Assembly: GCA_964565895.1 (NCBI GenBank)
Contig: CAZMGT010000028.1
Coordinates: 1 to 45,590, forward strand
DNA: 45,590 nucleotides
Reading direction: 5' to 3'
From: CAZMGT01 sp964565895
Lineage (GTDB): Bacteria; Armatimonadota; Zipacnadia; UBA1398; CAZMGT01
A program made the translations under genes and the position numbers. Positions 23,003 through 30,819 of this stretch are shown here, piece after piece; the stretch's first letter is position 1, and each line of letters opens with the position of its first letter. The notes under the pieces are model-generated. The model saw nothing but the letters and a program-made list of their open reading frames with translations, had not been told where the DNA came from and searched no databases.

Positions 23003-23413
23003 ATGCTCTCGCTCGCCTGCGGCGCGGGGGTTAACCTCGTCGCCGAGATGTTCCCCAAAGCGCGCATTATCCCAGCGACGAACAGTACGTTCTGCGGCTC
23101 AAGTGTGGGCCAGGGAAAGTTCGTGGAGCACTGCGGCGGCTGCGGCGACTGCGTCCTCGACCGCACCGCCGGCGTGTGCCCCATTGTGCGCTGCGCCAAG
23201 TCGCTGCTCAACGGCCCCTGCGGCGGCTGCCAGGAGGGCAAATGCGAGATCAACCCAGAGACCGACTGCGCGTGGTACATCATTTGCGAGCGGTTGCAGC
23301 TTCAAGGCCGACCGCACTTGCTCGACGAAATCCAACAGCCCAAAGACTGGCGCCCCGCAGGCCACGGGGGCCCGCGCACGCTCACCCGCGACGAGCTCGT
23401 CGCATCGCAGTAG
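23003..23413 (+). CDS. MetV-like (methylene-THF reductase C-terminal / zinc-binding) protein, 5' end unresolved
   Basis: The visible 136 residues match MetV (MTHFR_C, pfam12225), the partner of MetF in acetogens and many anaerobes. SLACGAGVNLVAEMFPKAR is followed by the Cys-rich cluster CGGCGDC, CPIVRCAKSLLNGPCGG and KCEINPETDC. That pattern holds an Fe-S or zinc site linking electrons to MetF. The family normally has about 200 residues and begins with a Cys-containing GCGTC-type segment. Here the only ATG (23003) falls in the middle of the conserved domain and the true start is missing. It is followed after 12 bases by metF (AGGAGGCGAAA then ATG). Confidence 0.75.
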   Translation: MLSLACGAGVNLVAEMFPKARIIPATNSTFCGSSVGQGKFVEHCGGCGDCVLDRTAGVCPIVRCAKSLLNGPCGGCQEGKCEINPETDCAWYIICERLQLQGRPHLLDEIQQPKDWRPAGHGGPRTLTRDELVASQ

Positions 23414-23425
23414 CAGGAGGCGAAA

Positions 23426-23948
23426 ATGGCCGAGCAAGCGGCGCCTCGCGCACCGCGCGACGCCGACGCGCTTACCGAAAGCCGGCTGGAGCGGCTTATG
23501 AAGGCCGGCCACTTCGTCGTTTGCGGCGAAATGGGCCCTCCCCAAAGCGCCGACCGCGCGGTAATCGAGCGCAAGGCCGCCTACTTCCGCGGCTATGTCG
23601 ACGCCGTCAACCTCACCGACTGCTAAAGCGCCACGGTGCGCATGTCCAGCCTCGCCGCCTGCCGCCTGTGCTTGCAGCTCGGCCTCGAGCCCGTGATGCA
23701 GCTCACCTGCCGCGACCGCAACCGCCTCGCCCTACAAAGCGACATCCTCGGCGCCTGTGCGCTTGGCGTGCGCAACATCCTCTGCCTCTCCGGCGACCAT
23801 CCCGCCCTCGGCGACCATCCCCAGGCAAAGGTCGTCTACGACCTAGACTCTGTGCAGCTCGTCCAGCTCGTGCGCCAAATGCGCGAAAGGGCAACGCTGC
23901 TCAACGGCCAGCAGATGAAGCTCGCTCCCCGCCTGTGGATCGCCGCCG
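23426..23948 (+). pseudogene. metF: Methylenetetrahydrofolate reductase, 5' part, interrupted by in-frame TAA
   Basis: The frame starts at ATG 23426 with MetF features (HFVVCGEMGPPQSAD) and reaches VNLTDC. A TAA stop at 23624-23626 follows, and the same frame continues at once with SATVRMSSLAACRLCLQLG, VMQLTCRDRNRLALQSD and LCLSGDHPALGDH until the N gap. In homologues the conserved stretch reads TDxQxAxVRMSS, so the stop replaces a conserved Gln; one C-to-T change (CAA to TAA) explains it. MetF reduces methylene-THF to methyl-THF. Other genes here use TAA as a normal stop, so recoding is unlikely. The cause is a nonsense mutation or an assembly error beside the gap. Confidence 0.8.
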
Positions 23949-24048
23949 NNNNNNNNNNNNNNNNNNNNNNNNNNNNNNNNNNNNNNNNNNNNNNNNNNNN
24001 NNNNNNNNNNNNNNNNNNNNNNNNNNNNNNNNNNNNNNNNNNNNNNNN
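23949..24048. other. Assembly gap (100 N)
   Basis: Exactly 100 N form a conventional placeholder. The missing MetF segment between RLWIAA and RFRAFMRMV should be about 35-40 residues, so the true gap is close to 105-120 bases. Confidence 0.95.
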
Positions 24049-24380
24049 AGAGGTTCCGCGCGTTTATGCGCATGGTCTGCGACGAGGGGCTGGACAAGCG
24101 CGCCTATATTCTCGCGGGAATAATGCCCGTAAAGTCCGAAAAGGCGCTCATTTACATGCGCGAAAGCGTCGCCGGAATGAGCATTCCCGAAGAGCTTATC
24201 AGGCGCATGAAGGGCGCGCGCGACAAGCGGGAGGAGGGCACGCGCCTCGCCTGCGAGCTAATCGCCCAGGTGCGCGAGATCCCGGGCGTGGCCGGCGTAC
24301 ATCTCATGCCCGCGCTGCGGGAATCGATTACCCCGCGCGTGGTAGAGGAGGCAGGGTTGCTCCCCCGGCCGGAGGTATAG
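24049..24380 (+). CDS. metF: Methylenetetrahydrofolate reductase, 3' part after the gap
   Basis: The frame open from the gap (RFRAFMRMVCDEGLDKRAYILAGIMPVKS) to the stop at 24380 is the C-terminal part of MetF. It includes the family stretch M-x-VAGM-x-IPEELIRRM, the REEGTRLACELI helix and GVAGVHLMPA. It belongs with the interrupted 5' part at 23426-23948; the frame relation across the gap cannot be determined. An internal ATG at 24066 is only a Met within the domain. It is followed after 66 bases by the AcsE-like gene. Confidence 0.82.
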
Positions 24381-24446
24381 AATTGGCGGCCTTGCCCAAA
24401 GGCCCGTCTTTGCCGCACCGAGCGCTTGGCAAGGGAGGAATGACCC

Positions 24447-25256
24447 GTGATTATTATCGGCGAGCGCATTAACAGCACGCGAAAATCCATTCGCCCCGCC
24501 GTAGAAAACCGCGACGGCGCGGTGATCGAAGAAGAAGCGCGCAAGCAGGCTGAGGCCGGCGCGCACTATATTGACGTTAACGCCGGCGCGCTTACCGCAG
24601 GCGAGCCCGAAGCCTTAGCCTGGCTCGTAAAAACCGTTCAGGCGGTCGTCGACCTCCCCCTGGCGCTCGACTCGGCAAACCCCGAGGCCATCGCCGCCGG
24701 ACTGAAGGTCCACCGCGGCCGGCCGATCATCAACTCCATCAACGGCGAGCAGCAGCGCATCGACGCCCTGCTCCCCCTAATTCGCGAATCAGGCGCACGG
24801 GTCATCGCCCTGTGCATGGACGAGCGCGGCGTGCCCCGCACGGCAGAGCAGCGCATCGAGGTGGGCACGAAGCTCGTGGAGCTGCTCGGCGAAGCGGGCG
24901 TTGCCCCAGAGGACATTTTCGTTGACCCCTGCGTAATGACCATCGCCGCGCCCGAGGAAGGCCAGGACCCCCCGGGCCTGGCGCTGATAAAAACCGTGGC
25001 CGCGCTGCGCGAGAAGTTCCCCGAGGTGCACATCGTCGCCGGCGTCTCCAACATCTCGCACATGCTCCCCAAGCGCCCGCTGCTCAACCGCGCGGCGTGC
25101 ATCGCACTCATGGCCCACGGGCTCGATGCGGCGATCATCGACCCCACCGATCGCGCGCTAATGTCGCTGATTATCGCCGCCGAAGCCGTGCTCGGGCGCG
25201 ACGAATATTGCGTGAACTACGTCGCCGCGGAGCGCGAGGGAAGGCTCGTTGTTTAG
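24447..25256 (+). CDS. AcsE-like methyl-THF:corrinoid methyltransferase (pterin-binding barrel)
   Basis: This 269-residue TIM-barrel protein belongs to the pterin-binding family. It matches the methyl-THF:corrinoid/iron-sulfur protein methyltransferase group. Family segments are GERIN at the N terminus, DVNAGAL near residue 45, ALDSANPEA, NSINGE, DPCVMTI and the substrate-binding GVSNISHMLPKRPLLN. It would move the methyl group of methyl-THF to a corrinoid protein in the Wood-Ljungdahl or another methyl-transfer pathway. No corrinoid protein or CO dehydrogenase gene is in the window. The GTG at 24447 follows GGGAGGAATGACC. It lies downstream of metV/metF, which supply its substrate. Confidence 0.87.
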   Translation: MIIIGERINSTRKSIRPAVENRDGAVIEEEARKQAEAGAHYIDVNAGALTAGEPEALAWLVKTVQAVVDLPLALDSANPEAIAAGLKVHRGRPIINSINGEQQRIDALLPLIRESGARVIALCMDERGVPRTAEQRIEVGTKLVELLGEAGVAPEDIFVDPCVMTIAAPEEGQDPPGLALIKTVAALREKFPEVHIVAGVSNISHMLPKRPLLNRAACIALMAHGLDAAIIDPTDRALMSLIIAAEAVLGRDEYCVNYVAAEREGRLVV

Positions 25257-25307
25257 GGCAGAAAAACTTCGGCCGGCGCACCTGCGCCGCAAGCGAGGTG
25301 AGCCCCG

Positions 25308-26354
25308 TTGACCCCGCGCGAACGGTTGCTGGCCACCCTCCGCCACGAAATCCCCGACCGCGTGCCCAAAGAGGCGGGGTTTACCCCGCACGTGCTCGAG
25401 GTCTTCCGCCAAAAAACGGGCGCGCAAAACCCCGCCGACTACTTCGGCTTCGAAAGCCGCGGCGTGGGCCTGCGCCGGGCAAGCGAAACCCCAAACTGGC
25501 GCGAAATTTACGCCGAGCAGCCGCCCGAGGGGACGGTGTTCGACGACTTCGGCTGCGGCCGCCTGCGCGGGAGCTTCTACCACTTCACCAGCCGCTACTA
25601 CCCCGTAGAACACTTCGACTCCCCGAAGCAGCTCCTCGCCTACCCCTGGCCGGAGTACGACGCAAGCCACCTTGCCGAGCAGGTGGCCGAGATCCACGCC
25701 CGCGGGCTAGCCGCCAGCGGCCACGCCGGCCACATTTGGGAAACCGCCTGGCAAATGCGCCGCATGGAAAAGCTGATGATCGACTTCGTGGAAAACGAAG
25801 AGTTCGCCGCCACGCTCTTGGACAAGATCACCGACCGCCGCGTCCAGGCGTTCCGCGCGTTTGCCGAGGCGGGGTGCGACTTTATCCGTTGTGGCGACGA
25901 CGTGGGCATGCAGCACACGATGATGATGAGCCCGAGCATGTGGCGCGACTGGCTCAAGCCGCGGCTCGCGCGGTGCATCGCTGCGGCGCGCGCCGTCGTC
26001 CCGGACATCCCCGTCCTTTATCACTCCGATGGCTACATCGAGCCCATCATCCCCGACCTTATCGAAATCGGTGTCACCATTCTCAACCCCGTCCAGCCTG
26101 AATGCATGGATCCCGTTAAGCTAAAGAAGGAATATGGCGCCGAGCTTTGCTTTTGGGGGACGATCGGCACGCAAACGACCATGCCCTTCGGCACGCCGGA
26201 CGACGTGCGCGCTTGGGTGAAAAAGATGATCGCCGAGGTGGGCTACGACGGGGGGCTGGTCCTCGCCCCAACGCATGTGCTCGAGCCAGACGTCCCCTGG
26301 GAGAACATCGTCGCCATGTTCCAAGCCATCGAGCAATACGGCGTTTATCGCTAG
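25308..26354 (+). CDS. UroD-family protein lacking the zinc-methyltransferase ligands
   Basis: This 348-residue protein has the uroporphyrinogen decarboxylase (URO-D) fold. TPRERLLATLRHEIPDRVP opens it and WGTIGTQTTMPFGTPDDVR lies near residue 282. It is of the divergent kind often found with methyltransferase genes rather than a haem-synthesis HemE. At the place where MtaA/CmuA-type methyltransferases have H-x-C it reads His239-Ser-Asp, and the later Cys is replaced (LAPTHVLEPDVP). Zinc thiolate chemistry is therefore unlikely. The TTG at 25308 has GAGGTGA upstream and begins the family-typical N terminus. It follows the AcsE-like gene by about 50 bases, so a role in methyl transfer is inferred from context only. 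Confidence 0.82.
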   Translation: MTPRERLLATLRHEIPDRVPKEAGFTPHVLEVFRQKTGAQNPADYFGFESRGVGLRRASETPNWREIYAEQPPEGTVFDDFGCGRLRGSFYHFTSRYYPVEHFDSPKQLLAYPWPEYDASHLAEQVAEIHARGLAASGHAGHIWETAWQMRRMEKLMIDFVENEEFAATLLDKITDRRVQAFRAFAEAGCDFIRCGDDVGMQHTMMMSPSMWRDWLKPRLARCIAAARAVVPDIPVLYHSDGYIEPIIPDLIEIGVTILNPVQPECMDPVKLKKEYGAELCFWGTIGTQTTMPFGTPDDVRAWVKKMIAEVGYDGGLVLAPTHVLEPDVPWENIVAMFQAIEQYGVYR

Positions 26355-26390
26355 CCCGCCGAACGCCTTGGGCGAGAGATGCACGCCGCC

Positions 26391-27401
26391 CTAGGCTTGC
26401 TCCTCCTCATATTCGCGCCCCAGGCTAGGGTTAACCTCGCACTCGATGGGCAGGCCGCGGCGCAGGTTGCCGTGGCATTTAAGGTTCTTTTTCGTGCACT
26501 GCACAATGTCCCCCAGCCGCCCCTGCTTAACCTTAACGGCCCAGTCCGGGTCGGCGAGCAGGCTCCGCCCCACGGCAACAAGGTCGCACTTCCCCTCGGC
26601 CAGCGCCGACTCCGCAAGCTCCGGATCCTCCATCCCGCCCACCGCGATAACGGGAATGCTCACCGCTTGCTTAAGCTGCGCGGCAAGCCCCGCGTGGCCG
26701 CTCTGCTCGTCGTGGCTGGGGGAGACGTCGAGGACATCTAGCCCGGCCTCCTCCAACCGCCGGGCAAACTGGCAACTCTCCTCGATCGTATACCCCCGCG
26801 CCTGGGGCGTGTGGCGATAGAACTTCAAAAAACCCTCGCTTGTGTTCTCGCAAATCGCGCGCAGACACTCCAGCCCCAGACGCATGCGGTTCTCCAAGCT
26901 GCCTCCATAGCGATCCGTGCGCCGGTTGCGCTCGGCGGAGAAAAACTGGTTGAGGAAATACCCGTGCGCCCCGTGGGGCTCCGCGCCGTCGAACCCCGCC
27001 TGCTCGCAAATTGCCGCCGCCCGGCCCATGAGCCCAACGAGGTGCTCGATCTCCGCAAGCGAGGCCCCGCGCGCGTGCTTGCTGTCCGAGGGGGCAAGAG
27101 CGCGCTGAAGCGGGCCAGCGCCCAGGAAAAGCTGGACCACGGCCAGCGCCCCGCCGCGATGGATCGCCTCGGCGAGCGGGGCAAGGTTTTCCGCGGTAAG
27201 CTCGTCGCCAAACCGCGTCACCCCGAGGGCCTCGACGATGACCAGGCCGATCTCCGCCTGCGCCCGCCGGGCATAATAGGCAATCGAACGCTCGCTAACC
27301 ACGCCGAAGTTAGTAACCATGGGAGGCATAACAATGCGGTTGCGCACGGTCTTGCCGCGGATGGTAAGCGGCGAGAAGAGGTGCTCGTAGCTTTGTCCCA
27401 T
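26391..27401 (-). CDS. Old-yellow-enzyme-family NADH:flavin oxidoreductase, barrel only
   Basis: This 336-residue protein is an FMN-binding TIM barrel of the OYE / 2,4-dienoyl-CoA reductase group. The flavin-binding IVMPPM is near residue 25 and the catalytic pair is in HGAHGYFLNQFFS. RRTDRYGGSLENRMR follows, and VGRSLLADPDW carries the phosphate-binding Arg. 2,4-Dienoyl-CoA reductases continue with FAD and NAD(P)H domains (about 670 residues); here the protein ends after the barrel. The usual Fe-S motif C-x2-C-x3-C-x11-C appears as C-TKKNLK-C with a later Cys, so one of four ligands is Lys. I chose the ATG at 27399-27401 because GGGAGG stands five bases before it. Confidence 0.87.
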   Translation of the reverse strand: MGQSYEHLFSPLTIRGKTVRNRIVMPPMVTNFGVVSERSIAYYARRAQAEIGLVIVEALGVTRFGDELTAENLAPLAEAIHRGGALAVVQLFLGAGPLQRALAPSDSKHARGASLAEIEHLVGLMGRAAAICEQAGFDGAEPHGAHGYFLNQFFSAERNRRTDRYGGSLENRMRLGLECLRAICENTSEGFLKFYRHTPQARGYTIEESCQFARRLEEAGLDVLDVSPSHDEQSGHAGLAAQLKQAVSIPVIAVGGMEDPELAESALAEGKCDLVAVGRSLLADPDWAVKVKQGRLGDIVQCTKKNLKCHGNLRRGLPIECEVNPSLGREYEEEQA

Positions 27402-27505
27402 CTTGGCCTCCCTCCCCGGTTGCGGGGGATGCATTAGTGACAGCCGCGGGGAGGAACTTCGCTGTGGGCAAGCGCACGACCTTGGCCCGAGCGCAAGGCG
27501 AGAGC

Positions 27506-27535
27506 TTGGCGCGCGGCGAGGGTTTGTACTATAAT
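27506..27535 (+). promoter_or_regulatory. Putative promoter of the sigma-factor gene
   Basis: TTGGCG (27506-27511) and a perfect TATAAT (27530-27535) are separated by 18 bases. Transcription would start near 27542, about 130 bases before the sigma start codon. The -10 is a housekeeping type, so no autoregulation by the ECF factor is evident. Confidence 0.6.
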
Positions 27536-27670
27536 GCGCCGCAGACGGGACGGGGAGGTACTACCCAGGCAGGGGACGAAAATACTCGCGGCACGGCCCG
27601 CATCGGCAAAGCAAAACGTACGAACAGCGCAGCGTGCGAGATGGTTAAACCAGTGATCGGGAGAGCCGCG

Positions 27671-28240
27671 ATGCACGAGCCCGACGACGTTCTGGTGCAG
27701 AAGGCCATCGCGGGCGACACCGAGGCCTTCTCGCGGCTCTTCGACCGTTACCAAAAGCCTTTATTTAACTTTATCCTGCAATACGTGGGCGACTACGAAG
27801 CGGCCCAGGATGTCTTTCAGGAAACATTTATTCGCGCCTATCGCAAATTGCACCGTTACCAAATCGGCACGAACTTCTCCGCTTGGATCCATCGCATCGC
27901 CATTAACCAAAGCAAAGACGAGTTCAAGCGGAGAAAACGCCGGCCGGTGAGTAATATTACGCAGTCGGAGTCGGGCGACGAGACGGATCTGTTCGCCACG
28001 TTGTCCGACGATGGGCCGTCGCCCGAGGGCGTGCTGCTCAGCAAGGAGCAGGCGCGCCGCGTGCGCGCGGCGATGACTAAACTTAGCCATGAACATCGGC
28101 AGGTAATCCTGCTGTATGTATTTCAGGGCATGGCCTACAAGGACATTGCCGAGACGCTTAACGTGCCCATCGGCACGGTTAAGTCGCGTATGCACTATGC
28201 CGTGAAAGAGCTAGGCAAGGTCCTCGAGGGCAAGCTTTAG
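27671..28240 (+). CDS. ECF-type RNA polymerase sigma factor
   Basis: This 189-residue sigma-70-family factor has region 2 at about residues 20-90 (RYQKPLFNFILQYVGDYEAA, then DVFQETFIRAYRKL and FSAWIHRIAINQSKD). Region 4 lies at about 130-187 (LSHEHRQVILLYVFQGMAYK and IGTVKSRMHYAVKEL). Regions 1 and 3 are absent, as in ECF factors. It would direct RNA polymerase to an alternative promoter set. The ATG at 27671 has GGGAG seven bases upstream; an in-frame ATG at 27641 has no ribosome site. The neighbouring gene, 28 bases downstream, encodes a membrane anti-sigma factor that should hold it inactive. Confidence 0.93.
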   Translation: MHEPDDVLVQKAIAGDTEAFSRLFDRYQKPLFNFILQYVGDYEAAQDVFQETFIRAYRKLHRYQIGTNFSAWIHRIAINQSKDEFKRRKRRPVSNITQSESGDETDLFATLSDDGPSPEGVLLSKEQARRVRAAMTKLSHEHRQVILLYVFQGMAYKDIAETLNVPIGTVKSRMHYAVKELGKVLEGKL

Positions 28241-28268
28241 CCTGCCCTGCGGAGAGGAGGTGTGGCGC

Positions 28269-28940
28269 ATGCGGTGCAGACACGTCCGGGAGCGTATTCT
28301 GGAAAGCCTGCTTGCCGGCGAGCCCAGTCTGCCCGAGGGGATTAAGCCACACCTTGAGCAATGCGAAGCCTGCCGCCTGGAGGAGCGCCTCCTCCGCCGC
28401 GGCGTTGAAGCGCTCCAGCACATCCCCGTCGTCGACCCTCCCCCAGACCTCAAGGCGCGCACCATGGAGCGCATTCGCAACGACCAGTACAAAGAGACCG
28501 CTTGGACCCTGTTTACCGAAGCCCTCCGCGCGCGCACGCCGGCGTTCGCCGCCGCGGCGCTGCTCGTTATCGTGGCCACCGTGGGCTTTGTTTGGGCGGT
28601 TAGCTTCCGTGGGCCAGACGAATACCTCTCCGAGGTCCTGGCCATCGAGCGCAACCAAGACGCCCTCGTCCAGGACATCGAGTGGCTCGAAGCCCAGGAG
28701 TGGGTCTATACCTCCGACCGCTACACCAGAACGCTCGACGAGGCCAAGCAGGTTATCGAGGAAGTGGCCAACGCCAAGGACAACCCCGAGGAAGTGCAAT
28801 TTATCGTCCGCCGCATCCGCGCCACTCGGCTTATTGACGAGCTAGAGTGGGTCGCCGAGGCTGCGCCGGAAAGCGACCGGCCGATGGTCGAGCGCCTGCG
28901 TTTGGAGCTTGAGCAGCTCGTCCGCGCGCTTCCCGACTAG
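28269..28940 (+). CDS. Zinc-finger (ZAS-type) membrane anti-sigma factor
   Basis: This 223-residue protein has a cytosolic anti-sigma domain with H-x3-C-x2-C (His28, Cys32, Cys35 in HLEQCEAC). One membrane helix lies at about residues 94-116 (FAAAALLVIVATVGFVWAV). The outer domain is about 105 residues, helical and acidic (YLSEVLAIERNQDALVQDIE), with no recognised fold. It would bind the adjacent sigma factor and release it on an envelope signal. I chose the ATG at 28269, eight bases after GGAGG; a GTG at 28260 lies inside the ribosome site. The zinc motif is clear; the signal is unknown. Confidence 0.85.
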   Translation: MRCRHVRERILESLLAGEPSLPEGIKPHLEQCEACRLEERLLRRGVEALQHIPVVDPPPDLKARTMERIRNDQYKETAWTLFTEALRARTPAFAAAALLVIVATVGFVWAVSFRGPDEYLSEVLAIERNQDALVQDIEWLEAQEWVYTSDRYTRTLDEAKQVIEEVANAKDNPEEVQFIVRRIRATRLIDELEWVAEAAPESDRPMVERLRLELEQLVRALPD

Positions 28941-29049
28941 CCCCAGCTAATGCTTTCACAGAACAAGGAGAACGCGCCCTAAGCCGTAATATTCTATCGG
29001 CGGCCGCTGCCGCCCAGCCTGTCTCTCGTGCGCACCTTCCTCGCGCGGG

Positions 29050-30816
29050 GTGAGGACGATCCACAGAGCACTGCGCGCGATTGCCACCGTTGTCGCCGTG
29101 CTCGCCGTCGCCGGCACGGCCACGGCGATCATCGCCCTGGCCACGCGCGGCCAAAACGCCGGCGACGCCCTGTTCGAGCAGGCCGAGCTCGCCTATAACA
29201 ACGGCCAGTATGCCGATGCCTTTCGCTTCTACCAAAAGCTCGTCGCCGAGCACCCCAAGAGCAGGCACTACGAGCGCGCCCTGTTTCTCGCCGCGTTTTT
29301 GTCCGAGCAGTTTCTCCATGAGCCGGAGCGCGCCGTGCGCCTCTATAAGCGGCTGGTTGCCGAGCGCCCGCGGGCGAGCTTCGCCGACGAGGCCCTGCGC
29401 AACGCCGGCGATATCCTCCGCGAGCAGGGAAAATTCGACCAGGCCATCGCCCTCTATCGCCAAATGTACGAGCAATATGGCGACGACCCGAACATCGGCG
29501 CCCGCGCGCTAATGAAAATCGCCCAGGCGCAACACGAGGCCGGCGACGCCGAGGCCGCCGCGCAAACCTGCCAGGAAATTCGCAAGCGCTACCCCCAGCT
29601 CCCCGAGCGCGTGGCCCAGGCCACGTGGGAGCTGGCCAAAATCCGCGAAAGCCAGGGCGACCTGCGCGGGGCCCTGCGCTACTACCGCGAGCTCGTGCGC
29701 AGGTTCCCCACCTCGCGCCGCGCGCACCAGGCGAAAAAAGAGATCGCCTGGCTTGCGGACAGGCTCGAGGAGGCCAGCCCCACCGCGCGACGCGCCGGGC
29801 GCAAGCTCGTCCCCCTGGCCAAGGCCTATCGCGGCCAACCCCTGCGCGAGGCCGGCCTGTTCGCCTGCCTCCGCGTGCTCCTCGGCGACCAGGGAATTTG
29901 GGTTAGCGAGGACAAACTAAGGGGCATCTCCGGCGAGGCGTTCCGCTTCTTCTACTCCCCCGACGACCGCCTCGGCTCGGCCAACGTTTACCTCGAGGAC
30001 CCCCTAACCACCGTCGCCCAGTGTTTTGGCTTTGACAGCTGCTCGCTGCAGTTCGCCGGCGATTTCGACGCCGCGTGGAAGGCCGTGCGCAAGTTCCTCG
30101 ACAACAACGTCGCCGTGCTCACCACCCTCGAGCTCCCCCCGCCCACCTGGGCCATTATCGTGGGCTACGACGACCAGGCCGAAGAGGTGTGGCTGTTTAG
30201 CTCCGCCGCAGAATATCGCCCTCTCTCGCTTGAGCGCTTCAAAAAAACCTGGGGCACGCCCTACTGCCCGACGATCCGCCTGCGCGCTGCCCCGCGGCCC
30301 GGCCGCTACCTCATCTTCGCCATGGGCAAAACAAGCAAAAAGCCAAACATGGAGAAAATCGTGCGCCAGGCCATCCTGCGCGCCCACCGCCTTACCCGCG
30401 GGGCGAAGATCGGCGCCTACTTTAGCGGGAAAAACGCCTTCGCCCAGCTTGCCGCAGACATCCAGCGCATTACCCAGGGCGCCGCCAGCGAGGACGAGCT
30501 GCGCTCTATGGACGCGTTCTTCCGCCGGCCCATGGAGCAGCTTATTGACTCACGCCGCGCCGCGGGCGAGTTTCTCGCAATGTGGCTTAACATGTTCCAG
30601 GGCGAAGCGCGCCGCGCGCTTGAGGACGCCGCCCCCCTGTTCTCCGACTCCGCCGAGGCGCTCGAAGAGCTACGCCAGGCATACCTTGCCTTCCGCGGCC
30701 CCTCCCCTCCGCCGGAGGGCATGCGCTCGCCCGCGGAGATCGCCCAAGAGGTGGCCCAAATCGAAAGCGAGGCCGCAGCAAAGCTCGCCACAGCCGCGGC
30801 AGCGCTTAGCTCCTAG
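29050..30816 (+). CDS. Membrane-anchored TPR protein with BtrH/papain-like C-terminal domain
   Basis: This 588-residue protein begins with a membrane segment (residues 9-32). Tetratricopeptide-type helices follow at about 36-245 (LAYNNGQYADAFRFYQKLV, GKFDQAIALYRQMYEQYG and GDLRGALRYYRELVRRFP). From about residue 262 it changes to a segment like the N-terminal domain of BtrH/C39-like papain-fold proteins. Cys273 lies in GLFACLRVLLGDQ, followed by LRGISGEAFRFFYSP and a PTWAIIVGYDDQ loop near residue 366. The final part is helical and ends Ala-rich. The function is unknown; a peptidase or acyltransferase-like fold is inferred. The GTG start at 29050 has no strong ribosome site, so the start is less certain. 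It lies downstream of the sigma/anti-sigma pair. Confidence 0.65.
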   Translation: MRTIHRALRAIATVVAVLAVAGTATAIIALATRGQNAGDALFEQAELAYNNGQYADAFRFYQKLVAEHPKSRHYERALFLAAFLSEQFLHEPERAVRLYKRLVAERPRASFADEALRNAGDILREQGKFDQAIALYRQMYEQYGDDPNIGARALMKIAQAQHEAGDAEAAAQTCQEIRKRYPQLPERVAQATWELAKIRESQGDLRGALRYYRELVRRFPTSRRAHQAKKEIAWLADRLEEASPTARRAGRKLVPLAKAYRGQPLREAGLFACLRVLLGDQGIWVSEDKLRGISGEAFRFFYSPDDRLGSANVYLEDPLTTVAQCFGFDSCSLQFAGDFDAAWKAVRKFLDNNVAVLTTLELPPPTWAIIVGYDDQAEEVWLFSSAAEYRPLSLERFKKTWGTPYCPTIRLRAAPRPGRYLIFAMGKTSKKPNMEKIVRQAILRAHRLTRGAKIGAYFSGKNAFAQLAADIQRITQGAASEDELRSMDAFFRRPMEQLIDSRRAAGEFLAMWLNMFQGEARRALEDAAPLFSDSAEALEELRQAYLAFRGPSPPPEGMRSPAEIAQEVAQIESEAAAKLATAAAALSS

Positions 30817-30819
30817 CCC

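Noticed and set aside
23624..23626. TAA recoded as glutamine
   Set aside because: TAA is the normal stop of several other genes here and no second in-frame TAA was seen, so recoding is not supported.
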